A stretch of 64,000 bases of DNA, taken from Candidatus Methanoperedens sp. (GTDB lineage Archaea > Halobacteriota > Methanosarcinia > Methanosarcinales > Methanoperedenaceae). The DNA lies in the NCBI GenBank assembly GCA_026552955.1, contig JAPMTS010000010.1, forward strand, positions 1-64,000. Reading direction: 5' to 3'. This document shows positions 19,359-28,226 of this stretch, one piece after another. The first letter of the stretch is position 1, and each line of letters begins with the position of its first letter. Under the pieces are notes generated by a model. It was not told the origin of the DNA. It did no database searches and saw only the letters and a program-made list of their open reading frames with translations. Position numbers and translations under genes: made by a program.

Positions 19359-20553
19359 GAAAATTTTCATGCATATTTGACTGATCCCAGGTTGAAGGCT
19401 TTGCAGTATCAGTATCCATCGTTTTATCACTCAATTCCTTGTATATATTCAAATAATTTTCAACCATTATATCTGCCGTGAAATTTTTTTTAACATGATC
19501 AAAACAGTCTGTTGGGTCGATTTGATCGATTCTTTTTATTGCTTCCACTAATCCTTTAATGTTCGGCTTTCCGGAGTTATTACGCGGCTGAGCCAAAAAA
19601 CCAGTTTTGCCATTTATAACGATTTCAGGAATTGCCCCGCATTCAAAACCGATTAAAGGCGTACTGCAAGCGCCAGCTTCAACAGGTACCAGGCCAAAGG
19701 GTTCTCTCCAAAAAGACGGAAAGATTACTCCTGTTGTTACACTGAGGAGCTTGATTTTTTCTTCATTGCTTACTTCACCTGCATATTCAAGCACGCCTTT
19801 TTGTAAGCGCGGTTCTATGCGGTCCTTAAAAAATTCTTCTTCCTTACCTGGATGTTTTCTTCCGGCTATAATAAGTTTCATTCCCGCTTCTTGCGCTGCA
19901 TCGATAGCAAATTCTATCCCTTTTTGCGGGTCAATCCTTGAAAGGCACAGAAGCGTATCGTTTTTTCTCTTTAATCGCCGTCCGGTTTTATAACTGGAAA
20001 GGTCAATCCCATTATAAACAATATCTTTGTAAGACAGTCCTGCATCATCATGTATCGTCTGTGATTTGCTAATCGCAACAAAACGATGGTGTTTTCTGTT
20101 TCTTGCGGATCTGTAAAGCATTATATTTTCCCAACCCATGTCTTTAGCGCTCATACTGTTATGTATTGTGCTGAGCACCTGGACTCCTGATCCATTTAAT
20201 GAAGAAGTTACAAGCGGATCACCATATACATGTGAATGTATAACTTCAAATTTCTCTTCAACTTCTAACGCTTTCCGTAAGCCCAGAAAATTGTCATTTA
20301 TATCGTTCCAGGAAATGCTAATTTTACTGTCCTTCCCATTCTTAATATCCTGCCCAAGTACAGAACATGGATAAGTTGGTACCAGTTTTGCCGAAGTTAT
20401 TGAATCTCCCGTGGCAAATAAGGTTACGTCATGCCCCCATTCCACTAACTTTTCGCATATCCAATAAACAATCTTTTCTGCTCCGCCATATTTCGATTCA
20501 TGCGGAGGAGCTATCCTATACCAGACTGAAGGTGCAACTATTGCAATTTTCAT
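19342..20553 (-). CDS. GT4-family glycosyltransferase
   Basis: 403 residues from ATG 20553 (GGGGA upstream; a GTG at 20565 is in frame). GT-B fold retaining glycosyltransferase: N-terminal APPHESKYGGAEKIVYW, the mid-region SRIDPQKGIEFAI and the donor-site PSFWREPFGLVPVEAGACSTP (the EX7E motif). It transfers a sugar from a nucleotide donor to an unknown acceptor. It is divergent from the next GT4 gene. Three GT4 genes in 3.5 kb suggest a glycan or glycosylated compatible-solute pathway linked to the trehalose module. Confidence 0.9.
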   Translation of the reverse strand: MKIAIVAPSVWYRIAPPHESKYGGAEKIVYWICEKLVEWGHDVTLFATGDSITSAKLVPTYPCSVLGQDIKNGKDSKISISWNDINDNFLGLRKALEVEEKFEVIHSHVYGDPLVTSSLNGSGVQVLSTIHNSMSAKDMGWENIMLYRSARNRKHHRFVAISKSQTIHDDAGLSYKDIVYNGIDLSSYKTGRRLKRKNDTLLCLSRIDPQKGIEFAIDAAQEAGMKLIIAGRKHPGKEEEFFKDRIEPRLQKGVLEYAGEVSNEEKIKLLSVTTGVIFPSFWREPFGLVPVEAGACSTPLIGFECGAIPEIVINGKTGFLAQPRNNSGKPNIKGLVEAIKRIDQIDPTDCFDHVKKNFTADIMVENYLNIYKELSDKTMDTDTAKPSTWDQSNMHENFPIEVY

Positions 20554-20688
20554 TTTGTTCCCCACTCAATTATTGTATTCTTTATCTCGTTATTTCTTAA
20601 CTAAACTCCCTTGGTTCTGTGTATGTAACTTTACATATTTATACAACATGGGTAAAACTATATATCAGGGTTGTGAAGACAGGAAGTT

Positions 20689-21783
20689 ATGCGCATTGCC
20701 ATGTTTTGCAGTAGTTTGCTGCCTACGCCTCCTGCAAACAAAGAACAAAGAATTCATGCCCCGCTTCATCTTACAGCTGTCCTGGCCTCTGAGATGGCAA
20801 AACGCGGTCACTCTGTGACACTTTTTGGCGCCAAGGGCACAAAATCAAAAGCAAAGGTCGTTGATTTGGATCTACAGCCGCTGTTTAATCATCCACAAAT
20901 AGGTGATTCATTAGATTTGAAAAACCATAGTGCTATTAATTTTTATGAGCAGGTATTTGTCTCGGAAATTTATCGTAGAGCAGCCCAAGGAGAATTCGAC
21001 ATTATACATATCCATCCGGTTGATCTATCAATCAACTTTGCAGTCAATTGCAGAGTTCCTACTGTTTTTACTTTGCACGATCCTATTTCCCCATGGAGGG
21101 CCTTTATTTATAATACGCACAAAATGAATAAAAACATTTTTTATGTATCGATAAGTGATTCCCAACGCATGCCCCTTAAGGATATAAATTTTATAGATAC
21201 GATCTATAATGGTATTGATCTTTGCAGGTATCCGTTCAATGCTCTGCCCGGGAGTTATTTGTTATCCGCATCAAGATTGGTTCCGGAAAAAGGAGTAGAT
21301 GCAGCAATCAGGGCCGCAAAGAGAACAGGTTTACCACTCAAAATAACAGGAGAGCCCGCCTCCGATAATAACAGCTACTGGATGGAAAAAATAAAACCTG
21401 ATATAGGAGGCAAGATCAGTTATGAAGGAATGGTTTCCGCACGGCGCATGTTCAGTATATATAAAAATGCTGCCGTCCTTCTTTTTCCGATAAAATGGGA
21501 AGAACCATTCGGTTTGACGATGATCGAGGCTATGGCTTGCGGCACACCTGTTATCGCTTTTAACCGCGGTTCAGTCAAGGAGATTGTAGAGGATGGCAGG
21601 ACAGGTTTTATAGTTGATGACCTGAACGGGATGATCCGGGCAATTAAAAAAATTGACTCTATCGATCGGATGGAATGTCGGCGTCATGTCGAAGAGAACT
21701 TCAGCCTGAAAAAAATGGTGGATAAATATGAGAAGGTATATGAAAAAATCTTATTCATATCTCAAATTCCCAGCAGTCGATAA
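20689..21783 (+). CDS. GT4-family glycosyltransferase
   Basis: 364 residues from ATG 20689 with AGGAAG just upstream. N-terminal LLPTPPANKEQRIHAPLHL, mid-region SASRLVPEKGVDAAI and donor-site EEPFGLTMIEAMACGTPVI. It is similar in layout to the flanking GT4 proteins but on the opposite strand, so the three genes are probably diverged paralogues. Its last 63 coding bases before the end (21680-21742) are found again, unchanged, at 23889-23951 downstream of mscS. Its 3' end overlaps the next, convergent GT4 gene by 22 bases. Confidence 0.9.
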   Translation: MRIAMFCSSLLPTPPANKEQRIHAPLHLTAVLASEMAKRGHSVTLFGAKGTKSKAKVVDLDLQPLFNHPQIGDSLDLKNHSAINFYEQVFVSEIYRRAAQGEFDIIHIHPVDLSINFAVNCRVPTVFTLHDPISPWRAFIYNTHKMNKNIFYVSISDSQRMPLKDINFIDTIYNGIDLCRYPFNALPGSYLLSASRLVPEKGVDAAIRAAKRTGLPLKITGEPASDNNSYWMEKIKPDIGGKISYEGMVSARRMFSIYKNAAVLLFPIKWEEPFGLTMIEAMACGTPVIAFNRGSVKEIVEDGRTGFIVDDLNGMIRAIKKIDSIDRMECRRHVEENFSLKKMVDKYEKVYEKILFISQIPSSR

Positions 21784-22874
21784 TATAATTTTTCATACTT
21801 ATCGGCCATTATTTTGGCCGTAAAGTTTTCCTCAATCCATTTTCTGCATACAGCCGGATTAATGCGATTGCTTATTTCTTTAATTCGTATACACATTTTG
21901 TGCCTATCGTTTACCGGCACCAAAAAACCATTTCGGCCGTTTTTTACGATCTCATTTGCAGCCCCATGGTTATAGACAACTGCTGGTACTCCGGAAGCGT
22001 TTGCTTCGAGTATTCCCATTCCAAACGTCTCTGGTATTTTACTCGTTCCTAACAATACTATCAAATTTCCAAAGAACGCGGGTTTTTGGTGTTTTTCTAT
22101 TTTGCCAACCCACCTTATCCCCTTCGTAAGCAATGGTTTTACTTCTTTTTCGAAAAACATCTTATTGTCAGAAGTAACCGGACCGGCAATATCCAATGGC
22201 ATTTTTAATGCCCGGGCTACTTCAATAGCGTCAGTGACACCTTTTGATTCTGTTATATTTCCTATCCAACCGAGCCTGTCTTTCAAACCGGAACAAATCG
22301 AATATTCTTGAATATCAATACCGTTATGAATAGTACCGATGATATTTGGTTGAATACCTGCAATATCCAGACTTTTTTTTACCGAATTACTGACAGCCAC
22401 AAAATTGGCTTTTTTTGAATATTTTTGATAAATAAACCTTTTACCCGGATCGGTTTTGTTCAAAACTCCCTGTATGTCATGTATTGTTATAACTACCGGA
22501 ATTTTTATAAAATCGATTAGCGGCAGCACTAAAGATTCCAGGCTATGTACCTGTAAAATATCAATTTCGCCATTGTTGGCCTGCTTGATAGCATTAGCAA
22601 AATTAGCTAGATCCCATGGCCATGATCTATCCCAGGTAATACCATCCTGAACCAAAAAGTTAGGATAAATTGATTCAAGCTTATCAGCCCTTGTTTTCGA
22701 TGTTCCACTGGCAAACAAAGTTACTTCATGCCCTTGCTGATCGACTTGCTCCTTTATCAGATTAGCTATAACTGTTTCTACTCCGCAACACGCGCCTCCC
22801 GGATCTGCCAGAAGCGTACTTATATGCCCGATTTTTATTTTTTTCTTCTTTCCTGATTCATTGCCTGATTTCAT
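21762..22874 (-). CDS. GT4-family glycosyltransferase
   Basis: 370 residues. ATG 22874 has GGGAG eight bases upstream. N-terminal HISTLLADPGGACCGVETVI glycine-rich motif, HDIQGVLNK, IGNITESKGVTDAI and the donor-site TFGMGILEANASGVPAVV. Predicted retaining glycosyltransferase acting at the cytoplasmic face. Acceptor unknown. It is read towards the preceding GT4 and away from mscS. Confidence 0.9.
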   Translation of the reverse strand: MKSGNESGKKKKIKIGHISTLLADPGGACCGVETVIANLIKEQVDQQGHEVTLFASGTSKTRADKLESIYPNFLVQDGITWDRSWPWDLANFANAIKQANNGEIDILQVHSLESLVLPLIDFIKIPVVITIHDIQGVLNKTDPGKRFIYQKYSKKANFVAVSNSVKKSLDIAGIQPNIIGTIHNGIDIQEYSICSGLKDRLGWIGNITESKGVTDAIEVARALKMPLDIAGPVTSDNKMFFEKEVKPLLTKGIRWVGKIEKHQKPAFFGNLIVLLGTSKIPETFGMGILEANASGVPAVVYNHGAANEIVKNGRNGFLVPVNDRHKMCIRIKEISNRINPAVCRKWIEENFTAKIMADKYEKLYYRLLGI

Positions 22875-22959
22875 TTCTATATCTCCCTATATTGCAGGTA
22901 ATAAATATTCAAAATTGATATCAGAAGCATTTTTAAAGACATAAAATGATTCTAACCTG

Positions 22960-23877
22960 ATGGTTGGAGATAAGATTTTAATAGGCAATGTAACGTTAGA
23001 ATATTTTTTGATATTCATATTTATTTTCCTTCTCACCGTGGTTGTAGGTAATATATCATATGCTTTAATGAGGAGATTATTTGATGACAAACTTTCATTG
23101 CGTGATTCAAAATTAATAGCCAGAGTTATAGAATATACCTTGTTTACACTTGGATTCTATTATGGAGTGCGTTACGTATTAAATTTAGATTTGAATGCAT
23201 TAATTGCGTCACTTGGTATTATTAGTATTGCCATTGCTTTCGGGTCTCAGCAAATAATCCAAAATTTCATAGCTGGATTATTGATTTCAGTAGGGAGAAA
23301 TATTCAGCTTGATGACTGGGTTGAAATTGGTGGTACAGGTATAAGCAATATATTGGATATTAGTCTAACACGTACGGTTTTAAGAAATAAAGAAGGTAAA
23401 TTGTTTTATGTGCCAAACTCTCTCTTGATATCTACTATTATCATAAACTACACAAAATCAGGTTTTATAGAAATTTCAGTGCCATTAACAATACCTTATT
23501 CTAGCGATTTTGAAAAAATCAAAAATATCATTAAAGAAGTTGCACATGGACACGCTAAAATCCTTCCGAATGTATTTAGAGTAGAAAAAACATATATCTC
23601 AAAATTATTTGAATTATCCAGCATTAGAATATTATTTAAAGATAAATTAGATATGAGTATGTTCGAGCCTAGAGTCCTTATTTCTGATATATCAGATTCC
23701 AAAACAACGCTCAGCGTAAGAATCTGGATAAGAGAAATTGATAAAAAAGATGAAATACTCTCTGAATTTTTAGAGAAATTATATGGGAAATTCAAAGAAG
23801 AAAACATCTATAAGTTGAATTCTTCAAATGCCGTGAACCTTATTCCACCAGTATCGAAAATGAAACAGTATCCATAA
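22960..23877 (+). CDS. mscS: MscS-family mechanosensitive channel
   Basis: 305 residues: three transmembrane helices (about 10-35, 55-75, 80-110), the pore-helix sequence with ALIASLGIISIAIAFGSQQ, then the beta domain (LDDWVEIGG, VPNSLL) and the cytoplasmic C-terminal domain. It releases solutes on hypo-osmotic shock. Its position beside trehalose synthesis fits solute homeostasis. Start ATG 22960. No Shine-Dalgarno is seen, so it may be leaderless. Confidence 0.95.
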   Translation: MVGDKILIGNVTLEYFLIFIFIFLLTVVVGNISYALMRRLFDDKLSLRDSKLIARVIEYTLFTLGFYYGVRYVLNLDLNALIASLGIISIAIAFGSQQIIQNFIAGLLISVGRNIQLDDWVEIGGTGISNILDISLTRTVLRNKEGKLFYVPNSLLISTIIINYTKSGFIEISVPLTIPYSSDFEKIKNIIKEVAHGHAKILPNVFRVEKTYISKLFELSSIRILFKDKLDMSMFEPRVLISDISDSKTTLSVRIWIREIDKKDEILSEFLEKLYGKFKEENIYKLNSSNAVNLIPPVSKMKQYP

Positions 23878-23888
23878 GGTTCAAGATT

Positions 23889-23951
23889 GGCGTCATGTCG
23901 AAGAGAACTTCAGCCTGAAAAAAATGGTGGATAAATATGAGAAGGTATATG
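23889..23951 (+). repeat. 63-bp exact copy of a GT4 gene end
   Basis: Identical to 21680-21742 inside the GT4 gene ending at 21783. Here it begins 11 bases after the mscS stop, is out of the mscS frame, and runs in the GT4 frame to a TGA at 23999-24001. It is a truncated duplicate, not a gene. Confidence 0.9.
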
Positions 23952-23980
23952 CGGGAATTATTCCTGCAAGTATTCCAACT

Positions 23981-24020
23981 TTGAATCCTCTCCACGACTG
24001 AAGTCGGGAGATTCCAGTGT
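23981..24020. mobile_element. IS200/IS605-like end remnant
   Basis: CTCTCCACGACTGAAGTCGGGAG with a CGACT/AGTCG foldback resembles the subterminal hairpins at the right end of IS200/IS605-type elements. The same core occurs at 57704-57721. No TnpA or TnpB reading frame is present, so only an end would remain. Bases 24021-24136 contain nothing else that I recognise. Confidence 0.4.
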
Positions 24021-24136
24021 TCCTACAAGCTCTCAGTGGCTCTCATCCTCTTGGGATTACATCATCCACAGCCTCACTTGTATTCGTATATCAATATAAT
24101 CAATAGCAGGAAATAGATTTTCTGAATATTCATACT

Positions 24137-25393
24137 TTATTGTTCAAATCGCAGAGCATCCACCGGGTTCATCTTTGCTGCTGACCGTGCGGGCGCAACA
24201 CCTGAGATTACACCCACAAATATCGAGAATGCAAGTGCAAAGATCAGAAGTTGAGGCGATACAACTGTACTCATAGACCCACCGGGCCCCATCGCCATTA
24301 AACCCACAGCAGATATTATGACCGATATCAGTACGCCGGTAATTATTCCGATCACACCTCCCACAAACCCGAATAATCCGGATTCCATAAGGAAAAGTTT
24401 CATAACTTCGCCATCCGTGGCTCCAAGAGCCTTGAGCAATCCGATCTGCCTTGTGCGTTCCATGACCGACATGAACATCGTATTCGCAATGCCCACAGCG
24501 CCCACGATGAGGGAAACTGCGGCTATCGCAGCCAGGAATAGCGATATGGTCTGGACAACACTGGTTATCTGCTGCTGTATTACTGCAAATTCAGTAACTG
24601 TAAAATCCCTTGTTCTTGAATTGACGTGCCTCGATGGCATTAGTTTTGTTATAATGTCTGCAGCTACTTGATTTGCCAGAATTGGGTCTGTAACCTTAAT
24701 CATTATTGAAGTAAATGTGTTCCTTGATATATTTGTGGTTATCACATCCCTTGCATAATCAGCCGGCATGTATACCGCATTATCACCTCCTCCTCCTCCA
24801 AAACCCCCTCCTGACTTGACAAAGATCCCCACGACCTTGAAAGTCTTGCCTCCTATGGTAATCGGCCTGTTCAGGGTGAGAGGCTGTAGAAAAGTTTCAT
24901 GGGCCAGAGAGTAACCTATGACAACTGCATTCGAATCACCCGGTTGGAGATATCTGCCTCCTTCAAGCTCTGTTGTGACCATGGAGCGCCAGACTATGGG
25001 ATCAATGCCGGTTATGGATACTGATGTCCTCTCAGTACCCATTATCATATCAGACCTGCCTGAAACCATGCCGTTTACATAAAGCACACCTGGTACCTGT
25101 TTGATAACGTTCACATCTTTATCCGTAAGATTAGTGGCGGCACTGCTGGATGATCTTCCTCCATCAAAATGTTGGCCGCTGCTTGCCCGTGAAAAACCCG
25201 GAGTGACAGTTATCAGATCGGCGCCAAGACTGCCAAGGCGTGACGCCACGCTCTCCTGCATGCCCTGTCCGATGGAGATTATGGCAACGACCGCAGCCAC
25301 ACCTATTACGATTCCTATTATGGTGAGCCAGCTTCGCATCTTACTTTTCCTGACATGGCTCAGGGATAACCTGAATGTATCTAGAGTCTTCAT
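24137..25393 (-). CDS. MacB-type ABC transporter permease
   Basis: 418 residues: one N-terminal helix (about 18-42), a large extracytoplasmic MacB_PCD domain (about 45-280) and an FtsX domain with three C-terminal helices. Typical sequences are WLTIIGIVIGVAAVVAIISIGQG, MSVMERTRQIGLLKALGA and the end PARSAAKMNPVDALR. With the ATPase encoded two genes upstream it should form a mechanotransmission-type exporter or lipoprotein/peptide transporter. A Gly-rich GGGFGGGGG loop lies in the external domain. Last gene of a four-gene minus-strand operon. Confidence 0.92.
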   Translation of the reverse strand: MKTLDTFRLSLSHVRKSKMRSWLTIIGIVIGVAAVVAIISIGQGMQESVASRLGSLGADLITVTPGFSRASSGQHFDGGRSSSSAATNLTDKDVNVIKQVPGVLYVNGMVSGRSDMIMGTERTSVSITGIDPIVWRSMVTTELEGGRYLQPGDSNAVVIGYSLAHETFLQPLTLNRPITIGGKTFKVVGIFVKSGGGFGGGGGDNAVYMPADYARDVITTNISRNTFTSIMIKVTDPILANQVAADIITKLMPSRHVNSRTRDFTVTEFAVIQQQITSVVQTISLFLAAIAAVSLIVGAVGIANTMFMSVMERTRQIGLLKALGATDGEVMKLFLMESGLFGFVGGVIGIITGVLISVIISAVGLMAMGPGGSMSTVVSPQLLIFALAFSIFVGVISGVAPARSAAKMNPVDALRFEQ

Positions 25394-25422
25394 ATTTGGT
25401 ATTTATTAGTCTTTTTTTTGTC

Positions 25423-26616
25423 TCACTTTTCTTTAGGTTTCTTGATGTATTTGGAGATTTTTCCTCGCTGGAAATATAATATTAGTATGATCACAGCAGC
25501 CAGCAGCCAGGTCGAATAATTTGTGCCTGAAGATCTTGTTTGTGATCCTGTTGCGGATAATGTCACATGGAGAGACTTCTTTAAAGTATGTCTTTGTCCG
25601 CTGGTGTCGGTATATTGTATCTCCAGTTCAAGATTATTTCCGGCCCCGGGCGTTTTCGTTAGCTGAAATGGCGCTGATGTGTAATCCCCCGGATTCAGAT
25701 TTCCAAGCACAGACGTACTGCTCCCTGTAACTGAGTAGTTTTTCTGGGGGGGAAGGGTGACAGCTACTGCACTTGCAGTGCTTATCCCTACATTGGCGAC
25801 ATTAAGAGAAAAAGATCCCATGGTCTCCACATAGCTTATATCAAAATCCGTAATTCCTGCGACTACCAATCCAATGACATTATCTGTCGAATAATTGTTC
25901 TGTCCGGTAATCTTTACCGGAATATTATAAACACCGGGGCGTGCAGCTATATCTACTGCAAGATCGAAAGTTATCGATGCTTCATCACCTGCTTTCAAAT
26001 TTCCCAGGAAGAATTGTTTTCCTCCTCCAATTATGGAAAATGCCGAATTTGCACTGGCAATGTTTATTTCAGCCACAGCATTCTGTACCGTGCCTGTGCC
26101 TGCATTTCTAAATTGCAATGTTTCCCGCGTTATACTCATGGGCGCTACAATGGCCATCGTTGAATTAACCAGCATTATAATAGGCTTTCCCCTGATAGTC
26201 AATATCTGGTCATCCAGCTTGGTCGTTGCTGACATTGCCGGAGCCCCGCTGCTTGTTTTCTGTCCCTTATAGGTGACATAAACATTGAAAAAATAATCTC
26301 CTTCTACTGTATCAGGATTTACATATATCCTGAATTTTGCCGTTCTCTGGTCTCCCCAATTTGTTATAGTTCCCAGTGAATCTACATTATTCAGGATTGT
26401 TACGGCATTAGCCGAAGCAGTTTCTTTTGGCTCGAGTTTTACCGTAACATCCTCCATGAAGTTCCCAAATCCCATGTTCTTTATCGGCACATAGACATAT
26501 GTCGTATCCCCGGGATATACCGGTGCGCTCTCAGTCACAAGATAATTAGCAGCCGATGCGACCTGTGCAATCATTAATGTCGATACTATAATCAAAACCA
26601 AATTATACTTATTCAT
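25423..26616 (-). CDS. COG1361-like exported adaptor protein
   Basis: 397 residues: signal peptide (about 1-22), three to four Ig/CARDB-like beta domains with NEW3-like spacing, a C-terminal helix (about 367-385) and a basic cytoplasmic KKPKEK end. Proteins of this S-layer-related COG1361 type are often encoded beside MacB/LolD transporters in archaea, where they may act as the extracellular partner in place of a periplasmic adaptor such as MacA. Overlaps the ATPase gene by four bases (ATGA). Confidence 0.8.
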   Translation of the reverse strand: MNKYNLVLIIVSTLMIAQVASAANYLVTESAPVYPGDTTYVYVPIKNMGFGNFMEDVTVKLEPKETASANAVTILNNVDSLGTITNWGDQRTAKFRIYVNPDTVEGDYFFNVYVTYKGQKTSSGAPAMSATTKLDDQILTIRGKPIIMLVNSTMAIVAPMSITRETLQFRNAGTGTVQNAVAEINIASANSAFSIIGGGKQFFLGNLKAGDEASITFDLAVDIAARPGVYNIPVKITGQNNYSTDNVIGLVVAGITDFDISYVETMGSFSLNVANVGISTASAVAVTLPPQKNYSVTGSSTSVLGNLNPGDYTSAPFQLTKTPGAGNNLELEIQYTDTSGQRHTLKKSLHVTLSATGSQTRSSGTNYSTWLLAAVIILILYFQRGKISKYIKKPKEK

Positions 26617-27290
26617 GTTTCACCAACTATTTTTCCATCCAGCATTTTCACAACTCTTCCTGCATATCCTGCAATTTTTTGGTCATGTGTTATCATCACA
26701 ATAGTCAAGCCCTCACTATTCAATTGTTTAAAAACATCCATTACTTCACCTCCTGATTTAGTGTCCAGGTTCCCTGTGGGTTCATCCGCCAGGAGAATCG
26801 CAGGGGATGTGGAAAGAGCCCTTGCCACGGCAACTCTTTGCTGCTGTCCGCCTGACAGCTGGGCAGGGAAATGACTCCCTCGTTCTGACAGGCCAACCAT
26901 TTCAAGCAGTTTTTTTGATGTATCTTCTACATCTTCTTCAGAAAATTCATGAATCCTCATTGGCAGTCGGATATTCTCAAGAGCTGTAAGTGTAGGATAC
27001 AGGTTGAATGTCTGGAATATGAAGCCGATCTTTTTACCCCTTACACGCGCCAATTCATTACTGTAAAATTCCGATATGTCCCTGCCTTCGAGTAAAACCT
27101 TTCCGCGCGTTGGCATGTCAAGACAACCTATCATATTTAACATAGTTGATTTGCCGCAGCCACTTGGTCCTGTAATGGCAACGAACTCCCCCGGTTTGAC
27201 CGCAAAATCTATTCCCGCAAGCGCCGGTACATCAAATTCACCCATGCGATATATTTTCCATACACCCTGCAATTCCATTATAATTTCCAT
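26613..27290 (-). CDS. LolD/MacB-type ABC ATPase
   Basis: 225 residues with Walker [10 protein letters not shown] (about 39-47), Q-loop, signature [15 protein letters not shown], Walker [13 protein letters not shown] and switch His in MITHD. Matches the MacB/LolD/FtsE family that pairs with FtsX-domain permeases. It lies four bases after the 135-aa gene and overlaps the COG1361-like gene. Confidence 0.95.
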   Translation of the reverse strand: MEIIMELQGVWKIYRMGEFDVPALAGIDFAVKPGEFVAITGPSGCGKSTMLNMIGCLDMPTRGKVLLEGRDISEFYSNELARVRGKKIGFIFQTFNLYPTLTALENIRLPMRIHEFSEEDVEDTSKKLLEMVGLSERGSHFPAQLSGGQQQRVAVARALSTSPAILLADEPTGNLDTKSGGEVMDVFKQLNSEGLTIVMITHDQKIAGYAGRVVKMLDGKIVGET

Positions 27291-27294
27291 GAAA

Positions 27295-27702
27295 TCACCG
27301 GTTAAAAAAGCGTTGATGACCCCAGCCCTTTGAATTATTCGTTTTATTCATAATATATTCTGCCATCCATCCGCTGGATTCTATCCTGCTTTTTTCCACG
27401 AGATTTCCTGTTTCCATATCAACAAGGGCTGTCAGGGTGATATTTTCCCGGGTAAGGACAACATGGAGGACTTTTTTATCCCCGTTCACTGTTGAAATGA
27501 TCCGTCCACGTTCCTGTACAGTAATATTATAATTATTGATCCCATTTTCATCTCCCAGTCCATTCTGGATAGCATTTATCGCAAATAGCTTCTCTTCCTC
27601 GTTTACAGGAAATGAATGACTTTCAAAATATGTAACCCTGAACCCAACAGCTACTGCCAGCAGGCCTATCATGATCAATGCAAATATTTTCCATCGGTTC
27701 AT
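27295..27702 (-). CDS. Membrane-anchored small protein of ABC operon
   Basis: 135 residues, first gene of the ABC operon. An N-terminal hydrophobic helix (about 6-22) is followed by a PepSY-like compact domain (about 35-115: alternating strands with VLTRENITLTALVDMETGNLVEK). I do not recognise a named family. Predicted to face outside. It may regulate or assist the exporter because it is separated by only four bases from the ATPase gene. Confidence 0.65.
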   Translation of the reverse strand: MNRWKIFALIMIGLLAVAVGFRVTYFESHSFPVNEEEKLFAINAIQNGLGDENGINNYNITVQERGRIISTVNGDKKVLHVVLTRENITLTALVDMETGNLVEKSRIESSGWMAEYIMNKTNNSKGWGHQRFFNR

Positions 27703-27899
27703 AGAACCAACCTGGATGAAAGACCATATAAGAATTTGCTGAAATTATCCTGAAAGTAGTATCAAAAATATGAAAATAAGCCTTAGCTATCTTTTTCTGG
27801 AATTTTTGTCACTAAGACACTTTCATATATTATATTTATCACAATCAATCATTTCATTCGTATGTGTACGAACCATAATCTTTATTAAGCTGCATATCG

Positions 27900-27916
27900 T
27901 TTACATTAATTGTAAA
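27900..27916. promoter_or_regulatory. TTTACA-N5-TGTAAA palindrome
   Basis: A perfect 6+6 inverted repeat with a 5-base spacer directly before the ATG (27918) of a 52-aa reading frame. Typical operator geometry for a dimeric winged-helix or ribbon-helix-helix regulator. It lies in the divergent gap between the ABC operon and the Hdr cluster. Confidence 0.5.
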
Positions 27917-27917
27917 T

Positions 27918-28076
27918 ATGACACGACATAGCAAAAGAAATACAACTGACAGGCTGCATTGCACATACAGCGCCATCATAGACATATTTGAGATGGAAAA
28001 CAACCGGGAACCAACCAGTCATGAAGTTAATAATATTATATTCCTTTATGGCGACAGGGGGTCGATGGTCAAGTAG
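27918..28076 (+). CDS. Possible small regulator, 52 aa
   Basis: An ATG-started frame of 52 codons encodes a basic N-terminus (MTRHSKRNTTDR) and a segment FEMENNREPTSHEV that resembles the entry to a helix-turn-helix. I cannot assign a family. The start immediately follows a palindrome, and the stop immediately precedes three 20-bp direct repeats, so autoregulation and control of the downstream Hdr operon are conceivable. It could also be the remnant of a larger regulator gene. Confidence 0.4.
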   Translation: MTRHSKRNTTDRLHCTYSAIIDIFEMENNREPTSHEVNNIIFLYGDRGSMVK

Positions 28077-28134
28077 CATTATTAATACTGATGTTCCATT
28101 ATTAATAATGATGTAATGTTATTAATAATGATGC
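28077..28134. repeat. Three 20-bp iterons before the Hdr operon
   Basis: The unit CATTATTAATAATGATG occurs at 28077, 28097 and 28117 with exactly 20-bp spacing and one to three mismatches. It ends about 90 bases before the first ATG of the Hdr cluster. TATA-like stretches follow at about 28143-28150 and 28175-28190. The two-helical-turn period suggests cooperative protein binding on one DNA face. Confidence 0.65.
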
Positions 28135-28226
28135 TCTGCATCGTTATAAATCGAAAGATTTAAAACCAATCAATCCTTTTAAATCTAAAAAAACGTTACA
28201 AACTAATTAAATCTGATGGGTACAAA

